DNA of 64,000 bases, taken from Durusdinium trenchii (taxonomy: Eukaryota; Sar; Dinophyceae; Suessiales; Symbiodiniaceae). The translations under genes and the position numbers were made by a program. Positions 1-12,112 of the stretch are shown piece by piece. The first letter of the stretch is position 1. Each line of letters opens with the position of its first letter. The notes beneath the pieces were generated by a model. That model saw only the letters and a list, made by a program, of their open reading frames with translations. It had not been told where the DNA came from and ran no database searches. Location of the stretch: NCBI GenBank assembly GCA_963970005.1, contig CAXAMN010004114.1, positions 222,513 to 286,512 on the forward strand, read 5' to 3'.

Positions 1-3000
1 ATGCCAAAAGGTTTCAGTACTGTTCAGCAGGCTGTGGTGGAAGAAATACAGCAGCAGGAGTGCATGTTGCAGAAGGCATAGAGTGCGAAAAGAAGATCCA
101 GAAACCCTTTTCGACATGTCTTGCTGCCCAGTTGGAGAGTCGCAATGCTGAACTTCGATCAGAGGCCCGTTTTTTCCCGAGGGTTCCTGCGAAGGTCACC
201 ATCACTGTCATCAGCGTTATTCAACAGCAGCATCAACATCGCCAAGTCATCGTCTTGTCATCATCATGCAAGTCGACGTCTTCATTGTCATCATCATCAG
301 CAGCAGCATCATCATGGCAACTCAAAGTGCAGAGATGCAAGCACATGGGTTGGCTAAATGTGACCCTGTACGGAGATAGTGCGTCGGATGGGACTGGGAG
401 CTGCAGTGAGACACCTGTTGACATCTACCATGGGCAAACCTCTACACAGGAATCGTGGATGTTGGATGATGTTGGGCCTTTTTGTTACATCAAGTGTTTG
501 TTTATGCCGGTGATCTCGCTGGCCCTTTATGTTTTGGGGAGGGCCAGGGCTTTGAAGTTGCGCGCACGAGGATGGTCGCGTTGTTGCGTTTAGTACGCAG
601 CGTGGCGCAATTGATGCCTCGCCGCAGGGCTGGGAATAACAACTGCGCGTGCGTGTGCACACAAAGGCAGATTTGATTCTCATTGTACCTTGTTTGTCAC
701 AAGCGGGCCGGGCAGAGCACCGTGAAGACTGCTTCGTGCGCCTGCCTGCTTCGCGCTGACTTTCCATGGTACTAATAACTCGAACAAGACTATTATTGGC
801 CTTTACAACCTGTTGTGCTTTGCAGTCACGCGGGCGAACCTTGATCCTGCAGTTGCGTATTGGATCAAGATCTTGTTTTTAATCTTTCATTTCTAGATGG
901 TTCCCCTGCGTTATATAGTTGCCTGTCTTCCCATATGGGTTGATTAGCCGCTTCAGCCGCGTGCGAATTTCTCGATTGTGGGCGTGTGGTCGTGCATTGT
1001 TGCATTTACAGTACTGTATGATCTTGTCCCACGCTGTAAGAAACAGGATGCCAAAAGCATGGAAAGATCAGGCCAGGCCAGGCTTCAAAAGAAAAATCTG
1101 TTGTGTCGGCTCGCGTAGGCTGGAAGACCAGTGCCAGATAACAGCTTCAGCTTTAGTTTGGGGAGGGGCCTTTGGTGTTTAGGAAATGGAGTCTTTCTCT
1201 GTGTGTGTGTGTTTAAGTTTGTTTGATAAAAACTGATATCGCGTGTATGATTTTCCGTATGGCTCCGGAAGCAAACATTCGCGATGCCGGTTACGCAGTG
1301 CGGGGGACACTGCGTTATCGACATCGTGGACGTGTGTTCGTCCAGGCTGTTTGCTCGACAGAACCTAACGATGGCCTCCAACCTAATAGCGATGGCCTCT
1401 GGAGATTGATATCGTTCGTGTGTGGTGGTCGTGGACAGCTTTTGTGGGGTATTCTGCAACACTAACCAGTACTACCCCAACTTTGGCGGTGTTTCCTTCG
1501 CCGTGTTTTCCTCACTCTGCACTTCTTCGTGCTTGAGCCCGGTTAACTCCGCTTCCTCCCGGCTCCGCGAGCACAAGCTGCTGCTTCCCTCACCCCCCTG
1601 CTACTGCTACATTTACACCCTTCCCGGCCGGCTGCGAGAGCACAGGTTTCCTTGCGGGCGGCTTCCACCGCGAAGCGGTGCGAATATGTGGAGGACTGCC
1701 ATTTCGACCTATCATTCCGAAAGCGCAGGAAGCAACGCATGCCATCTTCCAATATCAGATCGATTCGAATCAAAATCCACCATGTCATACAGATGCACCA
1801 ATTAATGCCAGATCATAGAAATCCAATAATTTAAGTGCCGCTCAAACGAGATATGCGCTGATGTCCACCTCTGATTTATCAATAGGCCTCCCCCCCGAGT
1901 GACCTCAAATAGACTTAAATTGTGTTTAGTATTGGTAGTATTGGCCTTGCTTTTTGGGAACTACATGGATAGAAATTAGATTTAGAAACTAGGAATCCAG
2001 CACAGCAGGAACACCAGCTGCAGCAAAGTGCAGGAATTGAGACAAAAAGATCATGTGTATTGTGGAAAAATCTGCACCCAAGAATCTTTAGTTTTATTTA
2101 GGGTACACTTTAATTAGGGTATTGTGGCTTCAAGGGGGTACCCTTTCCAGACTGATTTTGATCAATTGCTGGTGAGTTTTGAATATGGAATTTATAAAGA
2201 ATTTTGATCCGAAGGTGTTGAAGTTTGGTGAGTCCAATTGATGAAATCAAGAGGGAAGGATGTAAGAAGGAATCCAAAGAAGGAACCAGTTAATAAGGAA
2301 TTGAAACGCACTAACACTATTTATATAAACGAAGCTAATGGACAATTTGCTAAAGGCCATATCTAGGTCCAGTGACAAAAACATTTAGTTTTATTTAGGG
2401 TGTGTTTATAAATTTGTTTTGGGATTTGCTTAGTTTTATTCATGATAAGTTGACAAATCACAGGTTGACATTACTTAGAAAGGTACAAGCTCAAGTGGAA
2501 ACTATGGGATGCACGTAGGAAGAAAAAACCTTACGATGCAATCCCTGATCCATTCGTTAATTAGATGCATAAGTCTACATGTCATTGAGTCCTGTTTGTC
2601 CTAATTCGGAATCTGGAATATACGGTACAGATAAAACTGCCGGTTCATTGCTTTTTCACCCCTTTTTATTCGCGTGAAATTTTGAGTTGTCACTACCAAC
2701 GTAAACACACCTTTTTGTATTCACCTCAACCACATTCAACATTTCACCTCCTTCAAACCCGTACCACAGTGTACCAAGGGATGTGAAGGTAGCTCGCAGA
2801 TGTGATCGCAAGTCGTGGTACTCAATGGTTTTGACCCACAGCCATTTTCTTCCTCCGCAACAAAACCATTGTACATCATTATCACACCATCAGACGTCAG
2901 TTCATCGCAATGATCTTGTGCATTCTCACAGTGCCACCATATACCACCATCATGGAATTGCAACATCAACGTCGCTCGATCAAACATCACACCGTTGCAT

Positions 3001-6000
3001 CAGTCATTGTCGCACTTGCTATATGTTTTTGAGTTCTTTCTTACATCCTTGCTCCCGCGGCGCTTTCGGGCCACCCTGTCTGATTGCTTTGAGCAATTGG
3101 GTTTTACAACATATTCCAGGTGTTGAAACTTTTCAGATCAGTTCAAAGTAGGGTCGTTTTGTGCCCACCACGTGTGGACAGGTTGGTGCGTGCAAGCCTT
3201 TGTTGCCCTGAACTTGCAGCTCATTCAGGTGAAGTAACTCTGGCGTATGCGTAACTTGAAGCGCCGATTGTTTGTTGTAAAAGGCTTGCTGAGCGAAGCA
3301 ACCTTGGTTTTCGAAACAAGTTTCGATCAAAAACAGATTTGTTCCTGATGTTTGCCAATATGACAAGGGCCATTGGCTGGATTCCAGCCCTCGAATTCTT
3401 ACTGTTCATCCTTACATATACAGTGTGCGCACTGTACATCATATATCCAATGTGTTTTGCCCGTCTAGTCTATTTGGGACACTCTGCAGCCTTTTGGCTT
3501 TTTTAGGTGAACAAACACCAAAGGCCATATTTAGAATTTATGGTAGTACACACAGAATTCTGTTGCGTAGCTCACTTTACTGTAGTTACGCATGTTTTGT
3601 TCCTGAAACCGCTCCATGTTGCATTTGAGAAATGCGCCGAGTGCTGGGAGAGATCACAAATATCGAACCACGAAGGGAGTTAAAGCTGCAACAGCCAAAG
3701 GAAGAACTTGGCAGGAACCGTTTGATTGAAGACTGTTCCCAGAGGCTCTACACTCTTTGGAGAGATCTCAAGCGAGGCCCTGCAAACCTTGAGTACTTGC
3801 AGCAGTTGTTTCCTGATTGTCATCCACCTGATGATTTCCATCCACCTGACCAATTTTTGGATAACGGGAGTGACCCGAGTGACCAAGCTCCATGTGGTCA
3901 CGGTCCTCGGGGTGGCGAGCTGTCCTTTCTACAAGCGGCTTTGCGAGGTATCGATGTCGGTGACAGTGAAATTGCCGCGCATTCCCACCGTACAGTTCCA
4001 AGTTGCCAGGGTTTGTGCCCAGCATGCTCCGATACCACTCCGCAAGCTCCTCAATTAGGAAGGCGCGTTTGGCCAAGTCGAATCAGACAGTCTGAGTTGC
4101 TTGCTTCAGCGGGCAGTGACGATTGCGGTGATGAGCATCCCAAGCAGGACTGAACGCACAACAGGTCTTGGGTGCCCCAAACAATATACTGTACTGTGTC
4201 AAATTGCCATGGACGAAGAGCATGTTAGCATGACTAGGTTGGCAGGTATGAGAAGAACTATGCATGTTATCCAGAACGCCCTTGACTCACAGGGCTAAAC
4301 AGCTGCCTTGCTTCCGCAACGCCGCTTGCCTGCCGGACTGTGATACTCTAAGTTGGTGACTTTGGAAGGACACAGACTCCAGAGGACAACGTCCAGAGGG
4401 CAGAGCGTTGGGATCACCGAGTCCCACGAGGAGGTCAGACTCAACTCAAGATCAGCAGAATTAAGTCATTCGCAGCATCTTTGTGCCGTGCACTCAGCAT
4501 TACACTGTTGTCCAGGTGGCTATGCCAAACTCCCACAACTTCTGATTGGCCAGCCAAACCCAAAGAGGGTTGTTTGCACATGTTTGCCTTGCTTGACATA
4601 CAGTACTAGATTTGTTTTAATTAGTAGATGGACGTTTGCGACGTTTGTTTGTTTCAACAAACGATAGCCACAAGATCACAAAGACGGGCCGACCCAGCTG
4701 AAGTATTGCTGACACGTTCTGACACATCTCTGCATTGGCTGGAGGTCCATTCTGATTGTGGTTGTATTTGCGAAGAGCTGCAAGATACCTCCAAGGCAAC
4801 TCATGTGGCAGTCAGTGGAATTGGGCTGAGAGTGGTTGTCGTATACCATGGAGTCTTGTTATGGACTCGGGGAATTTTCTGCAAAACCTGACACTTGAGC
4901 AACAACGAGAAACAATGAGAAACAATTGATGCTGCTGGTGGCATTTATTGTTTTGGAAAAGTAGCGACGCTGGAGAAACGATTGACCAGACTCTTTGAAC
5001 CTCCTCTTTTACAACTGTTCCGATTGAGCAAAACCTGTCTCCAGGAGCCAGTTGAACCACACAATCAAATTGGGAGAAACACTCGTTCCACCAAATCCAT
5101 GGACTGGCTCTTTGCAGCTGAGAGGCGCTGCTTCCTTGTTGTTCTTTTGCAAATGTTATTTTGGGACGTTTTGTGATTGTGTCTCAAGTCTATTTTTGGC
5201 TTTGTGGTTTGGTATTTCTTGTGGTGGGTTGCGCGGAGAGTTGCGCCTTGCTTTTGTTTGCGAGGTTTCGCCCATCAGCCAGAAGCATTCTTTGCAGGAT
5301 TGGAGCGGTCGAGCGGGCGGGGGTCTTCAGTGAATGTTCTAGACTTGAAGACATTGGAGCCCAGCTCAGTGTTTTGATATCCTTGAGGCACTTGCAGTGG
5401 ATTGGCTACTCCAAACATGTCAAGCGATGAGCTTTCCAGAGGCTCTTCACAGTACGAGGTTGCTTGGGGGTTTGCACAAAGCTGCATGTGAGGTTGTGGC
5501 ATTTGCAGCCATATCGTTGTTAGACCGCTACTTGGAAACCTTGCACACAGCTATTCCCCTTGAGCAAATGCAGGTCAACTCCTCAGTTCAGAGACTCTGA
5601 GACATTGGCTAGCCCAATTGTTTGTGAGACGGAGTGATACAGCTCTACCGCATGGCTCCGCGAGGTTGTAACATTGGCCGTGACATGCACTGCCTTGAAA
5701 TTACACGGGCTGGGCGAGGCCAGGCCAGAGCGGTGTTGCGTCACCCTGCCAACCACGGGACAGGCTGAAGAGATGAAATATTATGCAATGATTCCATTCT
5801 CGGCAGTGTGGACTTGGACTCAAGCAGACTTGATGAGCCCAGTCAATCTCAGTTTTTTTCTGTGTTGTTTTCACTTTCAGGTTCCAGTGCCTTTGCGGGA
5901 TGTTCTTGTACACTTAGGCAGTGCATTTAACAAACTCAAACCAACATGTACCAACATCATGACCACTTGTTCAGGTCAGTACAATGTCCCAATCAAACAG

Positions 6001-8320
6001 ATTTTCCAAAAGGAGCGAGAGGCCAGAGCTATTTTCTGTGTTTGCATGTTTTTGCACGTTTGACCTGTTCCTGGAATCGCTTCACCCGCATGCCAAGGTG
6101 GGCAAGTTCCGGTCAGCAATTGATTGCTTCAGTGCAAGCAACATCTCTTGATCACCTTGCAGGTTCTGGATGCTTTGGACTTCGATGTTTCTGCTCCGCC
6201 ACACATTCGCAATAGGCGAAATTAAACGCCACAAGCTCGCAGTTTTCTTAGCACTCAACACGGTACTTGTATGTACTTGCAACATCTTGTAAGATGTTGT
6301 TATGTTATATAACTGTTTGTGTATCTTATTTGTTGATTTCTTATGTTGCAAGTGCTTGCAATCTGTCGTCATGCAGTCTTAGTTACTTTCTCGGATCGTC
6401 GCGTTCAGTCCTGTGAGCGCCGGCATTGTGCTTTCTAACAACACCCTAAGGACTGTGATGGATACACTTGGACTCTTAGCCTTCAGATGCACAACAGCAT
6501 CGAAGGACCCTTGGCCACAACATGAAGCTTGAGCATGGAAATATGACATGACATATGCACGTAAGAAGTCCTTTACGACTCACTGCAGCTTGCTTGGCAA
6601 GCAACTACATTAGAGACTCCAGGAAATGGGATGTGGTCTTTGTGCGGCTTGCGGTGACACTGTGCTTTGACTGCGAAAAGGGCTTTCGGGTCTTGCGGTG
6701 CTCCCATCTAGCAGAAAGCCAGCCCCAAACATGTACCGTTCCTCATCAGAGAAGAGCTTGACTGGCCATCAGAGTGGGGTCTTGTCTCCACCACGTCTTA
6801 ACACTGTGCCATGTCGCTACAGCCTTCAACAGAAGCGACCGCACTCATTGTCACAGGGGAGTTTATGGTTTATATATAGTGAAATCAACCTGGGGAACGG
6901 TACGTTGGCGTCGGTTGCGGGCGGTGCGGCGGTGCAACCCTGATGTCTTCGCTGTTTTGCCACGACCATGGCCTTTCCAGTGCTCATTGGCCCACTCGCG
7001 ACGCACCCACGAAGTCGGCAGTCTCCACAGGAGACACAGGAGACATGTATATATATATATTATTATAAATATGTATATAATATTTAAATGATCACACACA
7101 TAGCTCCAGCTCCCACGCACAAGTTTGTGGGGCAGGTACAGTTTGGACACACATAGAGGCATGTTTTCGCCTGTAGGGCGGACTATAGAGACCTGGACGC
7201 TGGAGATTTGTTACCTATGCATGTTGCCTCTGAATTGCTAGCTAAATGCTGTGTTGTGGCTTCAAGAAGTTGGGAGAGACCGGCGTGAATAAGTGCAATT
7301 GTGGCTGTACATGCAAGCACGAGGTTCATGACTAGCTAGCAGCTAGCCGCTGAACCGGACAGAGTTGGCGAGCATGTGCTACAAGCACTCAAGCTTCTGG
7401 GTGCCTATCAAAGAGTGTTGGCATTTGGCTGGTTTGTATCTCAGTGCTGTACTGGTTTTATACTTCCTAGCAATGACAACTTACAATCAACATCCTCTCC
7501 GTAGCGATCACAACGACCCCGACACACTAAGCACAGTCATTCATGAACATCACCTTCTAAGTTAGTTGGAATGAGCTGCATCATTCATGAAATAGCTTCA
7601 TTATCGCAGCAATCACAACAGGCCACAGCAAAGTCACATTACCCTTCCACGCGTGGCCATGCGGTGATGCTACTTACCACCCCTGATGTGACATTACCCT
7701 ACCCCTTGTATCAGCAACAGTCAAAAGAGCAAAATGCGCGAGGCCTAGATTCCATAAATCGTGTGTGTGTGTATATATATATATATAAAGACCTCAAATC
7801 AGACCCAGATTCATGAAGCAGAACACGCGAGCTGGAGGCCTAGGCGGGTCGTTCAACATGTTTCACTACGCGGTTCAGTCCAAGGTTTGGCAGCTGGCGG
7901 AGTTTTTCTTGCACTTGGCTGCGCGGAAGGAGAGTGCTGCCCTGCTGCCTTTCCTTCTTCGTTAAATTGGTTGGTCTCCGTGGGGTCCACGTTCTATCTC
8001 ATTGTTTGAACGTCCATGGATCAGGTTGAACTGTACTATGAGTACCCTCCAACAGCTCTCGTCAGTTCCTCAAGTTTTTGTGGTTCCGGACAACTGGGAG
8101 CTCAACATGTTCTTTCTTGGGCAAATGGTGCCATGTGGCCATGTGGTTTGAATATTGCTGTGCGAAGGGAGCAGCATCGCCCGGAATGGCACCTGTTGAG
8201 CGCCGCATAAACAGCCCCCGCAACAGTGCTGGTGCCGTAGCTAAGTTGGTGTCACGCTGGAGACGCGGATCACCACAGGCCATCCCAATCTGGCACAGAC
8301 GAGGGCAACTAGTAGCTTCT
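1..8320. other. Gene-poor region, no supported gene
   Basis: Open frames here are short, overlap each other on both strands and show no recognisable domain. Visible structure is limited to simple sequence: CAT/CAG trinucleotide runs near 270-315, a GT run near 1200-1212, AT-rich stretches at 7045-7090 and a (GT)n(AT)n run near 7760-7790. The longest frame, 3632-4153 (+, 173 aa), is proline- and aspartate-rich after residue 60 and has no motif I recognise. Intron or intergenic DNA is the best reading; short exons of a spliced gene cannot be excluded. Confidence 0.5.
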
Positions 8321-8321
8321 T

Positions 8322-8576
8322 GTTACTAGTAGCGATGCCAGGAGCCCAGTAGCGTCCTTGCTCCCAGTAGCGATGCCAGGAGCCCCTAGTAGCGTCCTTG
8401 CTCCTAGTAGCGATGCCAAGAGCCCCTAGTAGCGTCCTTGCTCCCAGTAGCAATGCCAGGCTCCTAGTAGCGTCCTTGCTCCTAGTAGCGATGCCGGGCT
8501 CCTAGTAGCGTGCAATGCCAGGAGCCCCTAGTAGCGTCCTTGCTCCCAGTAGCAATGCCAGGCTCCTAGTAGCGAC
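8322..8576. repeat. Minisatellite, CTAGTAGCGATGCCAGGAGC type
   Basis: About 250 bp of alternating short modules, one like TAGTAGCGATGCCAGGAGCC and one like AGTAGCGTCCTTGCTCC, repeated about six times with small changes (gatgcc/aatgcc, ccagtagc/cctagtagc). The ends are clear because flanking sequence lacks both modules. It gives an open frame on the reverse strand (8241-8453) that is only translated repeat. Confidence 0.85.
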
Positions 8577-9270
8577 TTTCATCGGACTTCCTTGAGAGCT
8601 GAGGCTGCTGGCGCAGCCTATTTAGCTTGGTGTCAAGTGGAGCGCCCAGTTGCACGACGCTCTGCCACAAACGATTTTCACCCTTTGGACCCCTTTGCGC
8701 ATGACAATCGGTTATATCGCTCGCCGCTCACACAGCGCTTTTGACATCAATGCGCGTGAGAAGCCAGGGGCGAGGGCGACGGGCGATGCACAAGGGTGGC
8801 AGCTGACTTGCCACGCTTTGAAGTGGGAGCCAATTTTTTTTGGTGGGAAGTGCACGCAAGAGCCACGTTAACGCGCAACAGGGACTTTTCTGCATTTCCG
8901 CTGTAGTGCTTCGGCAGAAGCTGTGGCTATTCCCAGCATAGGCGTGAAAGAACCACTAGAGAAAGCCAGACTACGAAAAGGCAGAGCACCAGGGGTCTTC
9001 CGAGCCCCAACAAGCAAGAGCCAAGAGGCCATCACGAAGCACCGTTGCATCGGAAAGAACGTGGGTCTTTCCCATTTTCCAAGAAAATGCAAAGCATCAC
9101 AGTTCACCCGTCGAAGACATGAGAACTAAGATGCGGACAAAACCATCAAGCATTTCATTTGCTTTGCGCTCTTTGGAAGAGGAAAGCACTCACAAAACAG
9201 AAAACTCCTCACAATTAAGCCATGCGTGGGAAAAGCAGAGGGCTCCAAGGACATAAAGCACAATGCATAC
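8577..9270. other. No supported feature
   Basis: Unique-looking sequence between the minisatellite and the reverse-strand retroelement fragment. Frames of 68-79 codons exist on both strands near 8868-9129 but overlap each other and show no domain. Confidence 0.4.
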
Positions 9271-9274
9271 ATAA

Positions 9275-10253
9275 TTAAGTCTGGCTTGCAGCAAACAAAT
9301 TGGTACTTGGATGCACAGAATTATCCGCGTGAGAACACACGGAGCGTTCCATCAACAAGAAGTTATATACACACTGACAACAGGCGATGTAACGAAGTTC
9401 CGGGGTGAAAAGGAGAAATCCATAGAAATCCAAAGTACGCCTGTGAGATGGCGCCCTAAATAGTGCCTGTAAGACCTCGAAAGGTCTATCGGAAGAAACC
9501 AACAATGGACGCCTATCCACTCCAGGCAACCACAACCTATAGCCTAACGGACCCAAATGTTTGCAGTGCTTGACAAAGCTTGCGGGAAAACCTTTTGTCT
9601 CACCTTGTACTGCAAGAACCCATTTGAGAAACCGGATCCACTCCACACTCTGGATTGTTGCGCCAAGATTGCGGAAGCAACCTGCGCCGAGAAATGTTCA
9701 TCAGGTACATATATATATATTGCTTTATGTCCTGGGCCAGAGCATTGATTCACATTGACTGGGGCAACAGTCCCAGTACTAATTGCAAAATCAATGTAAA
9801 GCTCGAGGCAAGAAATGTTTTCAGGATGAGCTGGGTCTACATTGACAGGCCACTTCAGAGCAGTGGCCCAACGGAGCGCTCTTTTCAGAAAAGTTGTTCC
9901 AAAAGGGCATGGAGCTTCTATTCTAAGCACAGTCGCGCCAAGAAAAGGCCCTCTAGGTACCCACTTCACAGGGATACAGGAACCTGGTTCAAGTAGAACT
10001 TCTTGTTTTGTTAGAGACCTAGCTACGCATGCCAAATCAAGAACAAAGTCTCTCCAAGCTTCCTTGCCCGAATCATGGTCTCTTGGAATCGGTCAAAAGA
10101 TTTTGCTAACATTGCATAAACATTGGACTTCTTCAAAGCCTGCTTTGCGGACCTATCTGCTCGATCATTGGCAAATGCATGCCAGTATTCTAAAGGGCTA
10201 GGAAAAATGATCGTTCCTTGATTCCCTTGATGTTGATTTGTTTGTTTGAGCAA
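9275..10253 (-). pseudogene. Decayed retroelement ORF fragment (possible RNase H end and C-terminal region)
   Basis: Three reverse-strand frames follow one another with small overlaps: 10253-10023, 10035-9544 and 9646-9275. The first contains WHAFANDRADRSAKQAL, which resembles the C-terminal N-x-x-AD-x-x-AK motif of RNase H domains in retroelements. The second is rich in Pro, Cys and aromatic residues (ARSLTKQEVLLEPGSC onward). Joining the first two needs one frame change near 10030, where the peptide would read through LFL into LACVARSLTKQ. This looks like the 3' part of a broken non-LTR retrotransposon unrelated to the tandem LINE family further right. The RNase H call rests on a single motif, so the identity is tentative. 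Confidence 0.4.
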
Positions 10254-10816
10254 CTCTTTCCTTCAAGGCACTCCACTGCTCCTTTCTGAGCTGCGCGTAG
10301 CCTTTGCCTTTCAGCTTGGCGTTATATAGTTGTACCAGGACAATACCAAAATATGGCGATCCAGGCAAGAGATCCAAGCAGTGTGGAGGTGGTGATGAGG
10401 TGGTGATGGTGATGAAGTTGGTATAGTGGTGGTGCTAGTGGTGGGGATCGGCTGTAATGGAGGTCGGTGCGGGTGCAGATACGAGTGGAGGTGGTTGAAG
10501 TGCTGCTCCTGTCACGGAATCTGTATTTCGATGTCCACCAAGTGTGGGCCTGCCACGAAATCTCCAGGTTGATATTCGCATAATATACTGTAATATTGCG
10601 GCACCACCGATCTACACTTCAAGGTCCCCAAGATGCTGTGCGTGCTACGAAATACTTCCAGAACAGCTGGAAATATTGAAATACATGCTCCTCTAGCTGC
10701 TAGCCAAGCTTCTATAGGAACAAATAAGGCCATATATCTAGAAATTGTAGAGATAGATGTTCAACCAAAGTTTGGACATCGTTCTTTAGCTAGTCCATGG
10801 AACGGACTGCGCATAT
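10254..10816. other. Gene-free stretch with GGTGATG-rich low complexity
   Basis: No coding frame is supported. Bases 10380-10510 are a purine-rich GGTGGTGATG-like low-complexity run. The sequence then leads directly into the ACAT microsatellite that receives the first LINE copy. Confidence 0.5.
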
Positions 10817-10874
10817 ATACATACATACATACATACATACATACATACATACATACATACATACATACATACAT
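10817..10874. repeat. (ACAT)n microsatellite, 5' flank of LINE copy 1
   Basis: About 14 uninterrupted ACAT units preceded by gcatatat. Unlike the later junctions there is no A-tract before it, so it is not the tail of an earlier element in this window. It is best read as the original target repeat into which the array began to insert. Confidence 0.95.
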
Positions 10875-10882
10875 GGCTCAAG
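10874..10882 (+). promoter_or_regulatory. Spliced-leader relic at the 5' end of LINE copy 1
   Basis: TGGCTCAAG is identical to the last nine bases of the dinoflagellate spliced leader, whose known 3' part is CCATTTTGGCTCAAG. It lies exactly at the element's 5' terminus, and its first T overlaps the ACAT repeat. The same terminus occurs in copies 3 and 4. This suggests that the element's mRNA is trans-spliced and that the relic supplies the AG acceptor for the next round. Confidence 0.7.
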
Positions 10883-10992
10883 CCGTCCAGCTGTTCAAGG
10901 TCGTGGCCCCCAAATCGACCTAGTGCGCAAACCCCTAGCGCACATAGCGTGCAGAACCAGGCCACCAAGGACCGGAGCAAGTCCCACTACAA

Positions 10993-11169
10993 CACATTCA
11001 TTGCCCGCAATCTTGCTCTTCCACTTGGCCGCTCTTGTGGACCTCTTCGGCAACTGGCTGATCTTGCTACTACCTCCGTGGGGACCTGGAGGTGACTGGC
11101 ACTTCAGCTCTGCCTTTCTCTTGGGCCTGATTGTGTTCGGTGACCCGACCTTTGCCTACTTCCCGAGCT
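10993..11169 (+). other. Upstream hydrophobic frame (putative ORF0) in LINE copy 1
   Basis: In the frame one step behind ORF1, the leader encodes GGDWHFSSAFLLGLIVFGDP, a membrane-helix-like segment, ending at TAG 11169. Copy 3 has GGDWGYFAANLLCLFVLGAP and copy 4 has GDWAFLTLLAFGLFVKGAT at the same place and in the same relative frame. The shared GDW-x-[FY] start and hydrophobic run, despite nucleotide divergence, hint that it is or was translated. No good start codon is evident in this copy. Confidence 0.35.
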
Positions 11170-11205
11170 AGAAGCACATCCCTGAGGTGTCCTGTACCCT
11201 GGACT

Positions 11206-12108
11206 ATGACGGCCTTCAGGGCTACCTCATGGTGCAGGAGCTATGTCACATGTCGGCAAAATCAGTGCACCAACTGGATCTGGCAAGACAAGCTCCGACC
11301 TGACACGCGATGTCGGCTATGTGGTACTTGGTGGCCCATCCTCAAGGTCACACAAGGAGGAACAGGCAAAGGCAAAGGACAAGGCCGGCTCACCAAGACC
11401 GACACTGCCAAGCACACACCTTGGTTGGAGGCACCACCAGGCCTAAGCAAGATGAAACCCCTGAAGAAGAACAAGCTCCAGAAAGAAGCCACTGAACTCC
11501 TTGAACCAGTCTGGAGTGGCATGCCCAATGAGCTGCAAGACAAGTTGCAGCATCTTGGCATAGGACCCAAGAAACCGCCCGAGCCGGACCTTCATGAGAT
11601 GCTCAAGACCCACATGGCGGCCTTGCCAGCTCAGGTCCAAGAGGCCGTCTCACGCCTCACAGCTCCAGCACCTGTTACTGAGCAGGACATAGCCATCAAG
11701 CTGAAGGGACAGGTCACCGAGCTGAAGAATCTCTCCATGAAGAAGACGCAACTTCAAGAGAAGCTCAACCTCACCAAGGCACAATACCAAGGTCTCCTCA
11801 CTGAGATGCAGGAGCTCCAGCAGAAGCTTCATGATGGCCAGCAAGCACTCAAGTTGACCTCAGAAGACTACATGAAGGCGGTGAACACTGAGCATACACC
11901 CACTGACCTGGAGACCAGCATGGAGGTGGACCCGCTACCTGCGGCTGTCGAGACCTTCGTAGCCACTCTTGGAGTCTCACTGTCAGCTGAACAGAAGACC
12001 CAACTCCATGGCCTGCTCAAGAGGCCCAATGACGTGGACACGGACCTCGCAAAGCGCAGGAAAACGGACACACAGACAGTCCCGCCATCGCCGGGGTCGG
12101 GTGGGTAA
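11206..12108 (+). CDS. LINE copy 1 ORF1 protein (zinc-binding motif plus coiled coil)
   Basis: A 300-residue protein expected to be the RNA-binding or nucleocapsid-like ORF1 product of the LINE. I chose ATG 11206 because the peptide MTAFR is conserved in copy 3; the open frame reaches further up to 11131. Near residues 8-37 there is a C-x4-C-x14-C-x2-C pattern ending CRLCGTWWP, a likely zinc-binding motif conserved in copies 3 and 4. A basic Gly/Lys linker follows (GTGKGKGQG). A heptad-rich coiled coil lies at roughly residues 180-235 (LKGQVTELKNLSMKKTQLQ onward). Near the end, AKRRKTD is NLS-like and conserved in all three copies. The stop TAA lies in a conserved GTGGGTAAC, with ORF2 in the +1 frame. 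No RRM or CCHC knuckle is visible. Confidence 0.8.
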   Translation: MTAFRATSWCRSYVTCRQNQCTNWIWQDKLRPDTRCRLCGTWWPILKVTQGGTGKGKGQGRLTKTDTAKHTPWLEAPPGLSKMKPLKKNKLQKEATELLEPVWSGMPNELQDKLQHLGIGPKKPPEPDLHEMLKTHMAALPAQVQEAVSRLTAPAPVTEQDIAIKLKGQVTELKNLSMKKTQLQEKLNLTKAQYQGLLTEMQELQQKLHDGQQALKLTSEDYMKAVNTEHTPTDLETSMEVDPLPAAVETFVATLGVSLSAEQKTQLHGLLKRPNDVDTDLAKRRKTDTQTVPPSPGSGG

Positions 12109-12112
12109 CCCG

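Noticed and set aside
3632-4153. 173-codon + strand frame as a host gene
   Set aside because: It has no recognisable domain, overlaps other open frames of similar length on both strands, and shows no conserved feature that supports coding.
10786-10980. Frames rich in MYVC or YIHT repeats at the ACAT tracts
   Set aside because: These are direct translations of the ACAT microsatellite on one or the other strand.
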